In this document: one piece after another, positions 55,109 through 64,000 of the stretch
Position numbering within the stretch: the stretch's first letter is position 1
Layout: the number at the start of each line of letters is the position of its first letter
Assembly: GCA_947588675.1 (NCBI GenBank)
Contig: CANPYY010000007.1
Location: 24,870 to 88,869 of the forward strand
DNA length: 64,000 nucleotides
Origin: an uncultured Lachnospiraceae bacterium
GTDB lineage: Bacteria; Bacillota; Clostridia; Lachnospirales; Lachnospiraceae
Reading direction: 5' to 3'
The notes under the pieces: model-generated
Told to the model about the DNA's origin: nothing
Database searches by the model: none
What the model saw: the letters and a program-made list of their open reading frames with translations, nothing else
Position numbers and translations under genes: made by a program

Positions 55109-55968
55109 AAAGGACAAAGATTTTAAAGTATAGTGTATTTTTTATCATATGTATGATTATGTTTGCCTGCGGGTGCGGGGCAGACGGAGAAAATCCTAAG
55201 GATACCGTAACATATACGGAATCGCCGGAAAAAGATACGGAATCCGGAAACGATGAATCAGATATGAATACTGCACAAAGTAACGATAATGAATCGCAGG
55301 AGGAATATCTTGATATTGATTCCGTTTCCGGCTCTGTTTCGGATTATGATAAGTATAATATTGCTTCTGATAAAGAGGTTACCGAAAAGATTACGAAAAA
55401 CCGCACCGAAAAAAATAGTGATACGGAAAAGGAAAACAGGGAAAAAAATAAAGAAAAAAGCAATGAAATAAGCGTAACGGATAAACCTGAGATGCTTGAC
55501 ATGTATAATACCGAACCCGTACCTTCCGGAAAACCGGAGCCTGTTGAGCCTGAGGACGCCGTAATTGATACAGAGGATAAGCATACGTGCACTATTACGA
55601 TAGACTGCAAAACAATACTTGATAATATGGATGACTTTGATGATAAAAAGATTGATATTCTTCCGAAAGACGGAATAATACTTAAAAAGACGGAAGTTAC
55701 ATATTCAAGCGGGGAATCTGTATTTGATGTATTGCTTCGGGAAACAAGAAACAGGCGTATACATATGGAGTATTCTTTTACGCCGTTATATAACAGCAGC
55801 TATATTGAGGGTATAGCAAATCTGTATGAATATGACTGTGGAAATTTATCCGGATGGGCATATAAGGTAAACGGATGGCTGCCCAATTACGGGCTTAGCA
55901 GATACCGGATTTCCGACGGCGATAACATTGAAATCAGGTATACATGCGACCTTGGGGCAGATTTATAA
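55105..55968 (+). CDS. DUF4430 (transcobalamin-like C-terminal) lipoprotein
   Basis: A 287 aa protein with an N-terminal lipoprotein-like signal (FFIICMIMFACGCGADG; the exact lipid Cys is unclear), a long acidic low-complexity linker (about 30-170) and a C-terminal DUF4430 domain (about 190-287): TYSSGESVFDVLLRETRN, YIEGIANLYEYDCGNLSGWAYKVNG, and YRISDGDNIEIRYT. InterPro relates this domain to the C-terminal beta domain of transcobalamin and intrinsic factor, which covers bound B12. Paired with the barrel protein upstream, it could complete a two-part cobalamin binder. Its ATG overlaps the end of that gene. Confidence 0.85.
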   Translation: MKRTKILKYSVFFIICMIMFACGCGADGENPKDTVTYTESPEKDTESGNDESDMNTAQSNDNESQEEYLDIDSVSGSVSDYDKYNIASDKEVTEKITKNRTEKNSDTEKENREKNKEKSNEISVTDKPEMLDMYNTEPVPSGKPEPVEPEDAVIDTEDKHTCTITIDCKTILDNMDDFDDKKIDILPKDGIILKKTEVTYSSGESVFDVLLRETRNRRIHMEYSFTPLYNSSYIEGIANLYEYDCGNLSGWAYKVNGWLPNYGLSRYRISDGDNIEIRYTCDLGADL

Positions 55969-55982
55969 CACAGGGAGAGATA

Positions 55983-56873
55983 ATGGAAAATCAGTTTGAA
56001 AGATGGCATCCTGTTTCACAGCTTGCATATTATGTATTTGTATTTGGAATATCAGTATTTATCATGCATCCTGTGATTACGGGAATATCATTTATATCGG
56101 CAATATTTCTCGGTATTGTTATTGACAGAAAGAGATTTCTAAAGATGTTTATTTGTCTGTATATACCGGCGGTTATTGCAGGTATTATAATAAATCCTCT
56201 GTTTTCACATGAGGGCGTAAGTATTATATGGTATTTTCCGGATGGTAATCCCCTTACCGCGGAATCAATAATATACGGGGTAATGGCGGGTATCATGATA
56301 GGAAGTATATTTACGTTTCTTTTTTCGTTTAATAAAGTTATGACTTCGGATAAGGTTATGTATCTGACAGGATGCGTGCTTCCGTATATTGCTCTTGTTA
56401 TCTCTATGGTATTAAGGTTTATACCTGAATTTAAGCATCATTTATCGGAAGTGCTTGTTGCCAGAAAATGTATTGGAAAGGGATTAAATGAAAAAAATCT
56501 GATGAAAAAGATAAGAAACGCCTGCACGGTAATGTCCATTATGGCGACATGGGCGTTTGAATCTTCGGTAGACAAATCAGATTCAATGAGGGCGAGAGGT
56601 TATGGAATATGCAGGAGGAGCAGTTATTCAATATTCAGGTATACAAAGAAGGATATTGTAATTATAGCAGTTATACTTGCAGCCTGCGGATATATGGTAT
56701 ATGCCATTATGTCGGGAGCCGTATATGTTCAGTATTATCCCTGTTTTAAAATGGAGCAAAGTAAAATTGCAGCGGGTTTTGCGTACTTTCTGTATGCGGC
56801 AGTATGTATTCTGCCTGTATTTGATATATGGATGGAGGAAAGGGTATGGAAGTCTTTACAATCAAAAATCTGA
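55983..56873 (+). CDS. ecfT: ECF transporter transmembrane subunit EcfT (CbiQ-like)
   Basis: A 296 aa membrane protein with about five spans. The cytoplasmic coupling helices carry EVLVARKCIGKGL and SDSMRARGYGICRR, the latter with the ARG motif that binds the EcfA ATPases. Length is normal. ATG at 55983 has GGGAGAG upstream. It overlaps the ATPase gene. As a dedicated EcfT in the riboswitch operon it probably serves the CbrT-like S component. Confidence 0.88.
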   Translation: MENQFERWHPVSQLAYYVFVFGISVFIMHPVITGISFISAIFLGIVIDRKRFLKMFICLYIPAVIAGIIINPLFSHEGVSIIWYFPDGNPLTAESIIYGVMAGIMIGSIFTFLFSFNKVMTSDKVMYLTGCVLPYIALVISMVLRFIPEFKHHLSEVLVARKCIGKGLNEKNLMKKIRNACTVMSIMATWAFESSVDKSDSMRARGYGICRRSSYSIFRYTKKDIVIIAVILAACGYMVYAIMSGAVYVQYYPCFKMEQSKIAAGFAYFLYAAVCILPVFDIWMEERVWKSLQSKI

Positions 56874-58498
56874 CGTTTAAATATCCGAAAAGCGGGAATT
56901 GTGCTCTTGATTCTGTAAATCTTACAATAAAAAAAGGTGAGTTTCTGCTTATATGCGGTAAGTCGGGATGTGGTAAAACTACCCTTATAAGGCATCTTAA
57001 GACCGTACTTTCACCGGCAGGAGAAAAAGACGGAGAAATATATTATGAAGGAACTTTAATAAACGAAGTTCCCGATAGGGTACAGGCGCAGAAAATCGGT
57101 TATGTGATGCAGAATCCTGAAAGTCAGATAGTGACTGATAAGGTCTGGCATGAACTTGCATTCGGACTTGAAAACTTAGGATTTAAAAATTCAGCAATAA
57201 AAATACGTGTTGCCGAAATGGCAAGCTATTTTGGAATACAAAACTGGTTTCACAGGGAAACCAAGGAACTTTCGGGAGGTCAGAAGCAGATATTGAACCT
57301 TGCCTGCATCATGGCGCTTAATCCGGATGTAATTATACTGGACGAGCCTGTTTCACAGCTTTCCGACATAGCGGCGCGGGAATTTCTGATGCTTCTTGGT
57401 AAAATACATGAGGAATTTGGGGTTACGGTCATAATAGTCGAACACAGGCTTGAAAACGTATTCCCGATGTGCGACAGAATAGTAGTTATGGATAAGGGTA
57501 AAATTGTTTCCCTGGGCGATAAACAGCAGACCATTGAGAATATTAAGGACAATGATTTTTTTGATGCAATGCCCGTTCCGGTAAAGATATGCGCAAAACT
57601 TGGGGCGAAGCCATATAATGTTCCGGTCAATGTAAATGAAGGAAGGCGTTTTATTGAAAAATATGTCAGTGAAAAACAATGCGTTAAAAAAGACGACGGC
57701 GTACATTGCGGGAAAACGGTACGTGAAAATATAATTGCAATAAAAGATGTGTGGTTCAGATATGGTAAAAATGGCGATGATGTCCTGAAAGGCCTCGATT
57801 TTACTATTGAAAAAGGAAAGCTTACATGTATACTTGGCGGAAACGGCGCGGGAAAGACTACTCTGCTGTATATATTGTGCGGGATTCTTGCGCCTTATCG
57901 CGGAAAGATTATTATAAAAGGAAAAAATATTAAAAAATGGAGCGCTGACGGGTTGTATGGAAAATTAATCGGTATGCTTCCGCAAAATCCGGCCGCATTG
58001 TTCGTAAAGGATAATGTATATGAAGATATGGCGGAATGTATTGCGGATAAAAACTGCGTGGAAAAAAAGATAGAGTATATAAGCGGACTGCTTGATATTA
58101 ACGACATACTGGATAAACATCCGTATGACCTAAGCGGCGGGGAACAGCAGAGATGCGCCCTGGCGAAAGTGCTTCTTACCGAACCGGAAATCCTTATACT
58201 GGATGAACCTACCAAAGGGTTTGACGGTTTCCATAAAAGAAAGCTTGCAGAAATATTGAAAAAGCTGCTTGACGATGGGGTAACGATACTTATGGTATCG
58301 CATGATATAGAATTTTGCGCTGAATATGCGGACATATGCGCGTTATGTTTTGACGGCGGGATTACGGCATCGGGAAATGCGAAGCAGTTTTTTGCCGGGA
58401 ACAGTTTTTACACTACTTCTGCAAACAGAATGGTAAGGGAGTATTTTCCTGCCGCGGTAACGCCGGGGGAGGTGGTTTCATTATGCAGTATTACATAA
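56846..58498 (+). CDS. Fused ECF ATPase (EcfA1-EcfA2)
   Basis: A 550 aa protein with two ABC ATPase domains. The first (about 1-230) has GKSGCGKTT, ELSGGQKQI and VIILDEPVSQL; the second (about 295-510) has GGNGAGKTT, DLSGGEQQRCALAK and ILILDEPTKGFD. Both have complete Walker A, signature and Walker B, so both sites look active. Usually EcfA1 and EcfA2 are separate; the fusion is common in operon-dedicated modules. ATG at 56846 follows GGAGGAAAGGG. It overlaps the S-component gene by 16 bases. Confidence 0.9.
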   Translation: MEVFTIKNLTFKYPKSGNCALDSVNLTIKKGEFLLICGKSGCGKTTLIRHLKTVLSPAGEKDGEIYYEGTLINEVPDRVQAQKIGYVMQNPESQIVTDKVWHELAFGLENLGFKNSAIKIRVAEMASYFGIQNWFHRETKELSGGQKQILNLACIMALNPDVIILDEPVSQLSDIAAREFLMLLGKIHEEFGVTVIIVEHRLENVFPMCDRIVVMDKGKIVSLGDKQQTIENIKDNDFFDAMPVPVKICAKLGAKPYNVPVNVNEGRRFIEKYVSEKQCVKKDDGVHCGKTVRENIIAIKDVWFRYGKNGDDVLKGLDFTIEKGKLTCILGGNGAGKTTLLYILCGILAPYRGKIIIKGKNIKKWSADGLYGKLIGMLPQNPAALFVKDNVYEDMAECIADKNCVEKKIEYISGLLDINDILDKHPYDLSGGEQQRCALAKVLLTEPEILILDEPTKGFDGFHKRKLAEILKKLLDDGVTILMVSHDIEFCAEYADICALCFDGGITASGNAKQFFAGNSFYTTSANRMVREYFPAAVTPGEVVSLCSIT

Positions 58499-59088
58499 TA
58501 TCGCTTATAATAATAGTATTGTCTATGATTCCCTTCTTTCTTATGTTTGAAAGACGGAGGCCTCAGGCAAGGGAAATAGTGCTTATAGCGGTGCTTGTCG
58601 GAATAACGGTACTGGCGCGTTCGGTATTTTTTATGATTCCGTTTTTTAAACCCATGCTTGCGCTTGTAATTATAAGCGGCATTGGAATGGGATATGAAAC
58701 GGGAGTGCTTACTGGGACATTATCTGCGTTTATGTCAAATTTTATATTTGGGCAGGGACCCTGGACGCCCTGGCAGATGTTTGCAATGGGAATGGTAGGA
58801 TTTCTTGCCGGTATTATTTTTTCAAAGAAATATACATATGAAAAGTATAAATACGTGGTATGTATATTTGGTTTAATTGCAACCGTTGTAATTTACGGTG
58901 TAATTATGGATACGGCGTCGGTACTTATGTATACGGGAAATATTACAGTTTCTTCATTTGCCGCCGCCTATATCAGCGGAATACCCGTAAATATAATACA
59001 TGCTTTGTCAACAGTGCTTTTTCTTGCACTTTTGCAAAAGAGCATGATAAAAAAACTTAACAGGATAAAGACAAAATATCAGATTTAA
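58483..59088 (+). CDS. ECF S component, CbrT-like, predicted cobalamin-specific
   Basis: A 201 aa membrane protein with six spans. REIVLIAVLVGITVLARSVFF is the docking helix, and GQGPWTPWQMFAMGMVGFLAG and AAYISGIPVNIIHALST resemble the CbrT family of cobalamin-specific S components. The cobalamin riboswitch upstream supports that substrate. It would take B12 delivered by the anchored binding proteins. Confidence 0.82.
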   Translation: MQYYIISLIIIVLSMIPFFLMFERRRPQAREIVLIAVLVGITVLARSVFFMIPFFKPMLALVIISGIGMGYETGVLTGTLSAFMSNFIFGQGPWTPWQMFAMGMVGFLAGIIFSKKYTYEKYKYVVCIFGLIATVVIYGVIMDTASVLMYTGNITVSSFAAAYISGIPVNIIHALSTVLFLALLQKSMIKKLNRIKTKYQI

Positions 59089-59128
59089 GGCTGAAAACAG
59101 ATTAAAAAGAAATAGGAGAAAAGAATTT

Positions 59129-62100
59129 ATGAATATAGGATTTAGGAATATAAGATTTAGGAAAATTGCAGCATATGTCCTCGCCTTGGTATTATTTGCT
59201 TCGGCAGTAACGCCGAATTGGACGGAGGCAGTATATGCAAAGGAAATATCGGAAGAAAAAACTACAAAAGAAAATATCGCGGCGGTAAAAACGGTAAAAA
59301 TATGGGCTGTGGAAAGATATGATAAAAACGGTAAATTAAATTCTGTATTTAAAGACAGCATTGTACCGACAGAGGTGACGCTGCCGGAAAATACCATGCT
59401 TGGAAATCTTGTAGCGGATATTACTGAAAGGAGCATAACATATGCTGCAGGAGATTATGACGGAAGGCTGCAGGGGTTAAATGGCGTAAGCAATGCAAGA
59501 TGGAGAGGATATGTAAAGAGGAAAGATGGCAGTATAGAAGGTTTTCTGAATGTCCGCGACCGTAATATTGACGACGGGGATATAATTATCCTTACTACAT
59601 CGCAGGATTACAAAGACCCGTATGGAGCGGAAACTTTTCCTGCCGACCTTAACTGGGATTGGGCGGAAAATGTAGATAACAAGTTAAATCTGACGCTTAA
59701 TGAAGAAGAAATTTCAGAAATATTTAACGGCCTTGGCAGTGTGATTGCAGGTAAAAACCCTGATTATGATAACGTTACTGAAAATCTTTCATTTCCGGAC
59801 AATTTTTATATTTATAACGGAAAGAAATATCGTATGTCGTTTAACAGCGATAATATAAAGGTTATAAGCAATAAGGGAGCCGTTACGCGCCCGGAAGACG
59901 AAAATGACGTAAAAGTTAATGTAACCTGCGTATTAAGGGATGTTTATACACATGTATTTACATTTAACGTAAAGGCATATTCTAAAGACGAGCTTGCAAT
60001 AAAAAATGTAAAAAATCTGCTGACCTGGAACTATATAAGTAATGGAAATACGGCTCAGGCGAAAATTATTGATGATTTGTATCTGCCGTCGCAGATAGAA
60101 GGATACGACGGACTTACGATTACATGGGAAAGCAGCAATGAGTCCGCTATTGACGCGTCGGGAAAAGTAAAACGTCCGGCAAACGGCAGTAAAAATATTT
60201 CGGGTATAAAGCTGACTGCCGATATACAGACGGGCGGTCTGCATGACAGCAAGGTTATCAGTTCGCTTACCGTACTTGCGGTTAGCGATAATGAAGTAAA
60301 TCTTGATAAGGATATATTATGGCTTGGTAACGACTGGAGCGCGTATAACCATATTGCAGAAGGCGTAAAGGAAACCGTCGTACTTCCGGATAAAGGTGAA
60401 AATGGCACGGCTATATCCTGGTCTTCTGATAATACGGAGGTAATTGAGGCTGACGGGACGATATACAGACCTGATGCGGGAGAAAAAGCCGCTACGGCAA
60501 CTCTTACCGCGACGCTTACGGCAAAAATTACAACGTCAAGTACGCCTGTCTATGAAAGAAGTATTGAAATACCTGTAATGGTTCTTCCCTGGACCGACGA
60601 GGAAAGGGCTGCCTGCGATGAAAAAATAGCCGTGTTAAACGGCATACTTGAGGCAATGAATCTTCCTGATAAAGTAAATAAAAGCAATCAGGCGGAAGTT
60701 ACAGGCATAGTAGTTCCACGAAGGGATGAAATCAAAGCGGCGTATGAGGCTGCAATAAATGCAGGGGCTGTGAATAAAGAAATTAACAGGCTTCCTCTTT
60801 ATAAAAAATATCTTTCTGCGGAAGCGGGCCTTAGGAAACTTCCAAAAACAATTACGGTTTCAATACCGGATGTTACGAAGAACGGAAGTGATTATACATA
60901 CAGCGGGGATTACTTTTTTGAAAAGACAAAAGTTGTTATTTCCGGAAATAATCAGGGAGAAGCTTCCAATGATGTGGCTTCGGTGCTTACCGGACTTAGT
61001 AATAAAAATTATGCAAACCTTTTTCCCTGTATTGTAAGCGCAAGTATTGTAATTACTATTAACGGGACTAAAATATCAAACAGCGGCGATTATGGCTGGC
61101 GTTATGCGGTAAACGGCCGTGATATGGGAAAAATATCAGGCGTTTCATCTGCAAAGAACCAGACTTTGGAGCAGGGGGATAATCTGGTAATATATTATAC
61201 TACCGAAGCGGATTCCGCGCGGTTTAACCGGGGAGATTATGTGAAAGCTCTGCCGGATTCGTATCCTGTTGATTATGATTTTGCCAATTCGGAAATTATA
61301 GACGCAAATAATCTTACATATGAATTGCTGTTAGGTGAAAATGAAAGCCGTTTGTCTGTTAAGGATAAACTTGTACTTCCGCAAAAAGGAAAATGCGGAA
61401 GTAAGATTACGTGGAGCGCAGACAGTTCTTTAGTCGATGTATCTACAGGAGAAGTAGTAAGGGGAGATTCCAACAGGGTGGTAACGCTTACTGCCTCAAT
61501 AGAAAGTCTGTTGAAAGAACAGACCAAATCATTTACCTTTATTATAAAGGGTAAATATGAAAGCCGGGACGAAAAGACTTTGAATTATGCAATCGGACAG
61601 CTTGAGCTTAAAGGATTGTCTTGTGTTACCGCAGATATACATCTTCCTGAAAACGGCTTTGGCGGTTCTGTGATTACCTGGGAGAGCAGCAACAGTAAAG
61701 TATTGTCCGACAGTGGAATAGTAACGCGTCCGGATAAAGATACCAAGGTTACTCTTACGGCAACGGTTACGGCGGGTAATGTAAGCGGTACCAGGGAATT
61801 TGAAGCGACGGTACCAAAAAAGGCGGATACTGACGCTGAAAAACTGGCGTATGACAAAGAAAATCTTACGTTTCAAAAAATATGCGGGGAAAACCTTTCA
61901 GAAGATAATATAAAAAGCAATCTTATACTGCCCGGAACAGGAGTAATGGGAAGTGCTATATCCTGGTCGTCTGATAATAACGCCGTAACTAAAGAGGGCG
62001 TTGTGAACAGGTCGGACAAAGATGCGCAGGTAACGCTTAGGGCAGAACTGTCGTATGGAGAATGTAGAGATATTGCAGAGTTTAAACTTGTAATCTTAGG

Positions 62101-64000
62101 CCTTACAGATAAAGAAAAAGCATGTATGGCGGCAGAAACGGCAATTGCAGGACTGCCCGACGCGCTTACGGTTTCGGTTGACAGCCGTAAAGAAACAGAA
62201 GCGCTGGTAAAAGAGGCGCAGGCTCTTACGGATGAGGCCGTAAAGCAGGGAAATGAAGAAAAGGATATTAAGAACATACAACTTCTTAACGCCGTTAAAA
62301 AGAAGCTTGACAATCTTCCGGTGACCGTTACTTTCAGCATAGTGGGAGCGGATATTGCAAATAAAAGGATTACAGGATTCAGATGGTTTGTGGAAAAATG
62401 CAAACTTCTTGTGCCGGCGGGAACAAGCGTTGCAGATATTACACAGGCTATGATAAAAGGATACGACTGTATCCGCGAGGGAACAGGTTCGGGGTATTAC
62501 GGCTCAATACTTGGACTGTCGCAGTTTGATGCAGGAAACGGAAGCGGCTGGATATATGGAGGCACCGGAAACGGTATAAATACTTCAAAAGGCGGTAAAG
62601 AATCTTATGTAGAAGAAGGAAGCGTAGTATACTGGAAATACACCGGAGATTCGGATGTTATGTTTAATGCTGAAGAATTTCCTATGTATACGCCGTATGG
62701 CGATGAACATCCAATAGATAAGAATCTTGTCCCGGATACGGATATAGACGGTTTAAAAACATTGATTGCCCAGGCTTACACCATGTCGGAAGATGATTAC
62801 AGAAATTATGGACAGTGGAAAAACAGTTGGGATAATCTTACGGAAGCGCTTTTGTATGCAAATAAGGTTGCAGAGGCAGAGAATACGGCTCTTGCATATG
62901 AAGTAAATGCTGCGATAGATAAATTATCGGATGCAATTAATAATTTACAGCCTGAAAAAATAGATAAAACAGAATTAGAGAGCCTTGTATCGGATGCAAA
63001 GACGTTTAATGAAAATGATTATTATGAATCTGCATGGCAGGAGTTTTATGATACCCTTATGCAGGCTTATGATGTTCTTAGTGATGATTATGCGGAAACG
63101 TCAATGGTTTCCTATATAACAGAATCTCTTAAAAAGGCTGAAGGGCGGCTTATGCCACGGTCTGGCGCAGATAAAACCGTTCTTATAAAACTGCTTGACG
63201 AATGCGGGCAGTACAGACCGGAATACTATTCCATAAGCAATGTAAACAGTCTGAATAACGCTGTAAAAAGGGCGTATGAAGTTCTTGAAAAGGCTGATGC
63301 CACTAAAGAGGAAGTGTTTGCGGCGTGTGAAAAACTGCAGACGGCAATTAATAACCTTGTAAGCGTATCAAATTCAGAGGTAACCGGAAACAGAGTAATA
63401 AATACCCTGGCGGCGGAATGGCAGGGTACATGTGAATCCTGGCGTATATTTGACATGCAGCTTTTAGGACATGTACAGGATATTAATGAGAAAGGGTATC
63501 TTGTAAACATAGCGGCTATGTTTGAGGGAAACGTTGTTACGGTAACCGAACTTGAAAGGGAAGCGGTTGTGCTTACCTCGCTTGGATACGACGTAACGGA
63601 TATTACAACTGCATCGGGAAGAAAAATAAATCTTATTGAGAATATAGATAATATGCTTAATATGGATTCTGATACGGTAAATGCAATTGTTTGGGCGCTT
63701 ATTGCAGTTGACAGCGGTAACTATGAGTATGATGACGGTAATTTCAGAAAGCAGTTAAAAGAAAAGCTGTTATCGGTCCAGCATAATGACGGAAGCTGGT
63801 CCGTGGAACAGGAATATGACCCCGGACAGCCGGTAACGGAAAATCTTGATATGACTGCAATGGCAGTTACCGCCCTTTCGCCTTATCGCGGTGAAAAACA
63901 GGTGGACGCCGCTATTAAAAAGGCGTTTGAACTTATGGGAAGTTACAGAAATTATCTTTCAGGCGAACCGCAGGTAAATAAGGGAAACAGCAATGCGACG
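59129..64000 (+). CDS. Giant surface protein with DUF4430, atrophied Ig, FIVAR and barrel domains, cut by window end
   Basis: The frame is open for 1624 codons to the window end, starting at ATG 59129 with AGGAG ten bases upstream. A signal peptide (about 1-38, ending AVYA) is followed by a DUF4430-like region (about 55-165), atrophied bacterial Ig-like units with the WESSN / GxVxRP pattern (near 190-290, 294-388, 391-488, 721-808, 811-896, 904-989), DUF4430-like domains near 576-694 (YGWRYAVNGRDMG) and 1066-1181 (GSGWIYGGTGNG), three FIVAR-like helical repeats (about 1204-1413), and the start of an (alpha/alpha)-barrel (about 1416 on; VQHNDGSWSVEQEY, NLDMTAMAVTALSPY). The last resembles the barrel of the 53078 gene. 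So both transcobalamin-like parts occur in one chain. Function inferred: extracellular cobalamin capture. Confidence 0.82.
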   Translation, partial: MNIGFRNIRFRKIAAYVLALVLFASAVTPNWTEAVYAKEISEEKTTKENIAAVKTVKIWAVERYDKNGKLNSVFKDSIVPTEVTLPENTMLGNLVADITERSITYAAGDYDGRLQGLNGVSNARWRGYVKRKDGSIEGFLNVRDRNIDDGDIIILTTSQDYKDPYGAETFPADLNWDWAENVDNKLNLTLNEEEISEIFNGLGSVIAGKNPDYDNVTENLSFPDNFYIYNGKKYRMSFNSDNIKVISNKGAVTRPEDENDVKVNVTCVLRDVYTHVFTFNVKAYSKDELAIKNVKNLLTWNYISNGNTAQAKIIDDLYLPSQIEGYDGLTITWESSNESAIDASGKVKRPANGSKNISGIKLTADIQTGGLHDSKVISSLTVLAVSDNEVNLDKDILWLGNDWSAYNHIAEGVKETVVLPDKGENGTAISWSSDNTEVIEADGTIYRPDAGEKAATATLTATLTAKITTSSTPVYERSIEIPVMVLPWTDEERAACDEKIAVLNGILEAMNLPDKVNKSNQAEVTGIVVPRRDEIKAAYEAAINAGAVNKEINRLPLYKKYLSAEAGLRKLPKTITVSIPDVTKNGSDYTYSGDYFFEKTKVVISGNNQGEASNDVASVLTGLSNKNYANLFPCIVSASIVITINGTKISNSGDYGWRYAVNGRDMGKISGVSSAKNQTLEQGDNLVIYYTTEADSARFNRGDYVKALPDSYPVDYDFANSEIIDANNLTYELLLGENESRLSVKDKLVLPQKGKCGSKITWSADSSLVDVSTGEVVRGDSNRVVTLTASIESLLKEQTKSFTFIIKGKYESRDEKTLNYAIGQLELKGLSCVTADIHLPENGFGGSVITWESSNSKVLSDSGIVTRPDKDTKVTLTATVTAGNVSGTREFEATVPKKADTDAEKLAYDKENLTFQKICGENLSEDNIKSNLILPGTGVMGSAISWSSDNNAVTKEGVVNRSDKDAQVTLRAELSYGECRDIAEFKLVILGLTDKEKACMAAETAIAGLPDALTVSVDSRKETEALVKEAQALTDEAVKQGNEEKDIKNIQLLNAVKKKLDNLPVTVTFSIVGADIANKRITGFRWFVEKCKLLVPAGTSVADITQAMIKGYDCIREGTGSGYYGSILGLSQFDAGNGSGWIYGGTGNGINTSKGGKESYVEEGSVVYWKYTGDSDVMFNAEEFPMYTPYGDEHPIDKNLVPDTDIDGLKTLIAQAYTMSEDDYRNYGQWKNSWDNLTEALLYANKVAEAENTALAYEVNAAIDKLSDAINNLQPEKIDKTELESLVSDAKTFNENDYYESAWQEFYDTLMQAYDVLSDDYAETSMVSYITESLKKAEGRLMPRSGADKTVLIKLLDECGQYRPEYYSISNVNSLNNAVKRAYEVLEKADATKEEVFAACEKLQTAINNLVSVSNSEVTGNRVINTLAAEWQGTCESWRIFDMQLLGHVQDINEKGYLVNIAAMFEGNVVTVTELEREAVVLTSLGYDVTDITTASGRKINLIENIDNMLNMDSDTVNAIVWALIAVDSGNYEYDDGNFRKQLKEKLLSVQHNDGSWSVEQEYDPGQPVTENLDMTAMAVTALSPYRGEKQVDAAIKKAFELMGSYRNYLSGEPQVNKGNSNAT

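Noticed and set aside
1..64000. CRISPR arrays, insertion sequences, rRNA genes
   Set aside because: No regularly spaced repeats, transposase motifs or rRNA sequence were seen on reading both strands.

Overview
The window is a chromosomal stretch of a low-to-mid GC Firmicute. The gene families, codon use rich in ATA/AGA, strong AGGAGG ribosome sites, rhamnan-type wall polysaccharide genes, YlbJ, YlbM/TmcAL and several Ig-like surface proteins point to class Clostridia, most likely Lachnospiraceae. The species cannot be told from the sequence. No insertion sequence, prophage or CRISPR array was seen.

Layout. 1-561: tail of an unidentified protein. 677-3451: membrane c-di-GMP protein (GGDEF-PAS-GGDEF-EAL). 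3458-3546: tRNA-Ser(CGA), minus strand. 3557-4537: holA, minus strand. 4673-28190: a long cell-surface polysaccharide locus. It holds the dTDP-rhamnose genes rmlACBD, several GT2/GT4 glycosyltransferases, a Wzm/Wzt ABC exporter whose ATPase carries a C-terminal glycan-recognition-type domain, an adjacent methyltransferase and kinase-like pair, an RgpF-type protein, an acyltransferase, two GT-C-like membrane proteins, GtrA, a polyprenyl-phosphate-type GT2, DUF2304 and an MOP flippase. 28171-29787: ridA-ilvA. 29782-32593 (minus): UPF0340, ECF S component, lipoprotein, ApbE. 32765-36788: iorAB and an acyl-CoA ligase. 36860-41464: NodB deacetylase, rsmD, a coiled-coil protein and an REC-HD-GYP-GGDEF regulator. 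41467-43680 (minus): ylbJ, tmcAL. 43818-45301: ackA, rpmF.

Two regions stand out. (1) At 45387-51542 a stand-alone tyrosine recombinase is followed by a ~240 bp segment bounded by perfect 23 bp inverted repeats (46252-46274 and 46515-46537). Each repeat is itself a near-palindrome with an asymmetric CAGC centre. The segment carries promoter-like elements and a terminator-like hairpin and lies directly in front of a four-gene run: AAG-type DNA glycosylase, Ig-like/GLUG surface protein, two zinc-ribbon membrane proteins. This looks like a phase-variation switch, and the orientation in this sequence looks like the OFF state. (2) At 52744-64000 a cobalamin riboswitch precedes a set of secreted or anchored proteins with an (alpha/alpha) barrel and DUF4430 (transcobalamin-like C-terminal) domains, followed by a complete ECF transporter (EcfT, fused EcfA1A2, a CbrT-like S component) and a giant surface protein, cut by the window end, that repeats both domains. 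This reads as a bacterial intrinsic-factor-like B12 capture and uptake system.

The polysaccharide locus appears to make a rhamnose-containing glycan. The methyltransferase/kinase pair next to wzm-wzt suggests chain-end capping read by the Wzt C-terminal domain, as in the WbdD systems. The later GT-C, GtrA and DPM-like genes suggest side-chain decoration outside the membrane from polyprenyl-phosphate sugars. All functional statements come from reading the sequence; no database search was run.
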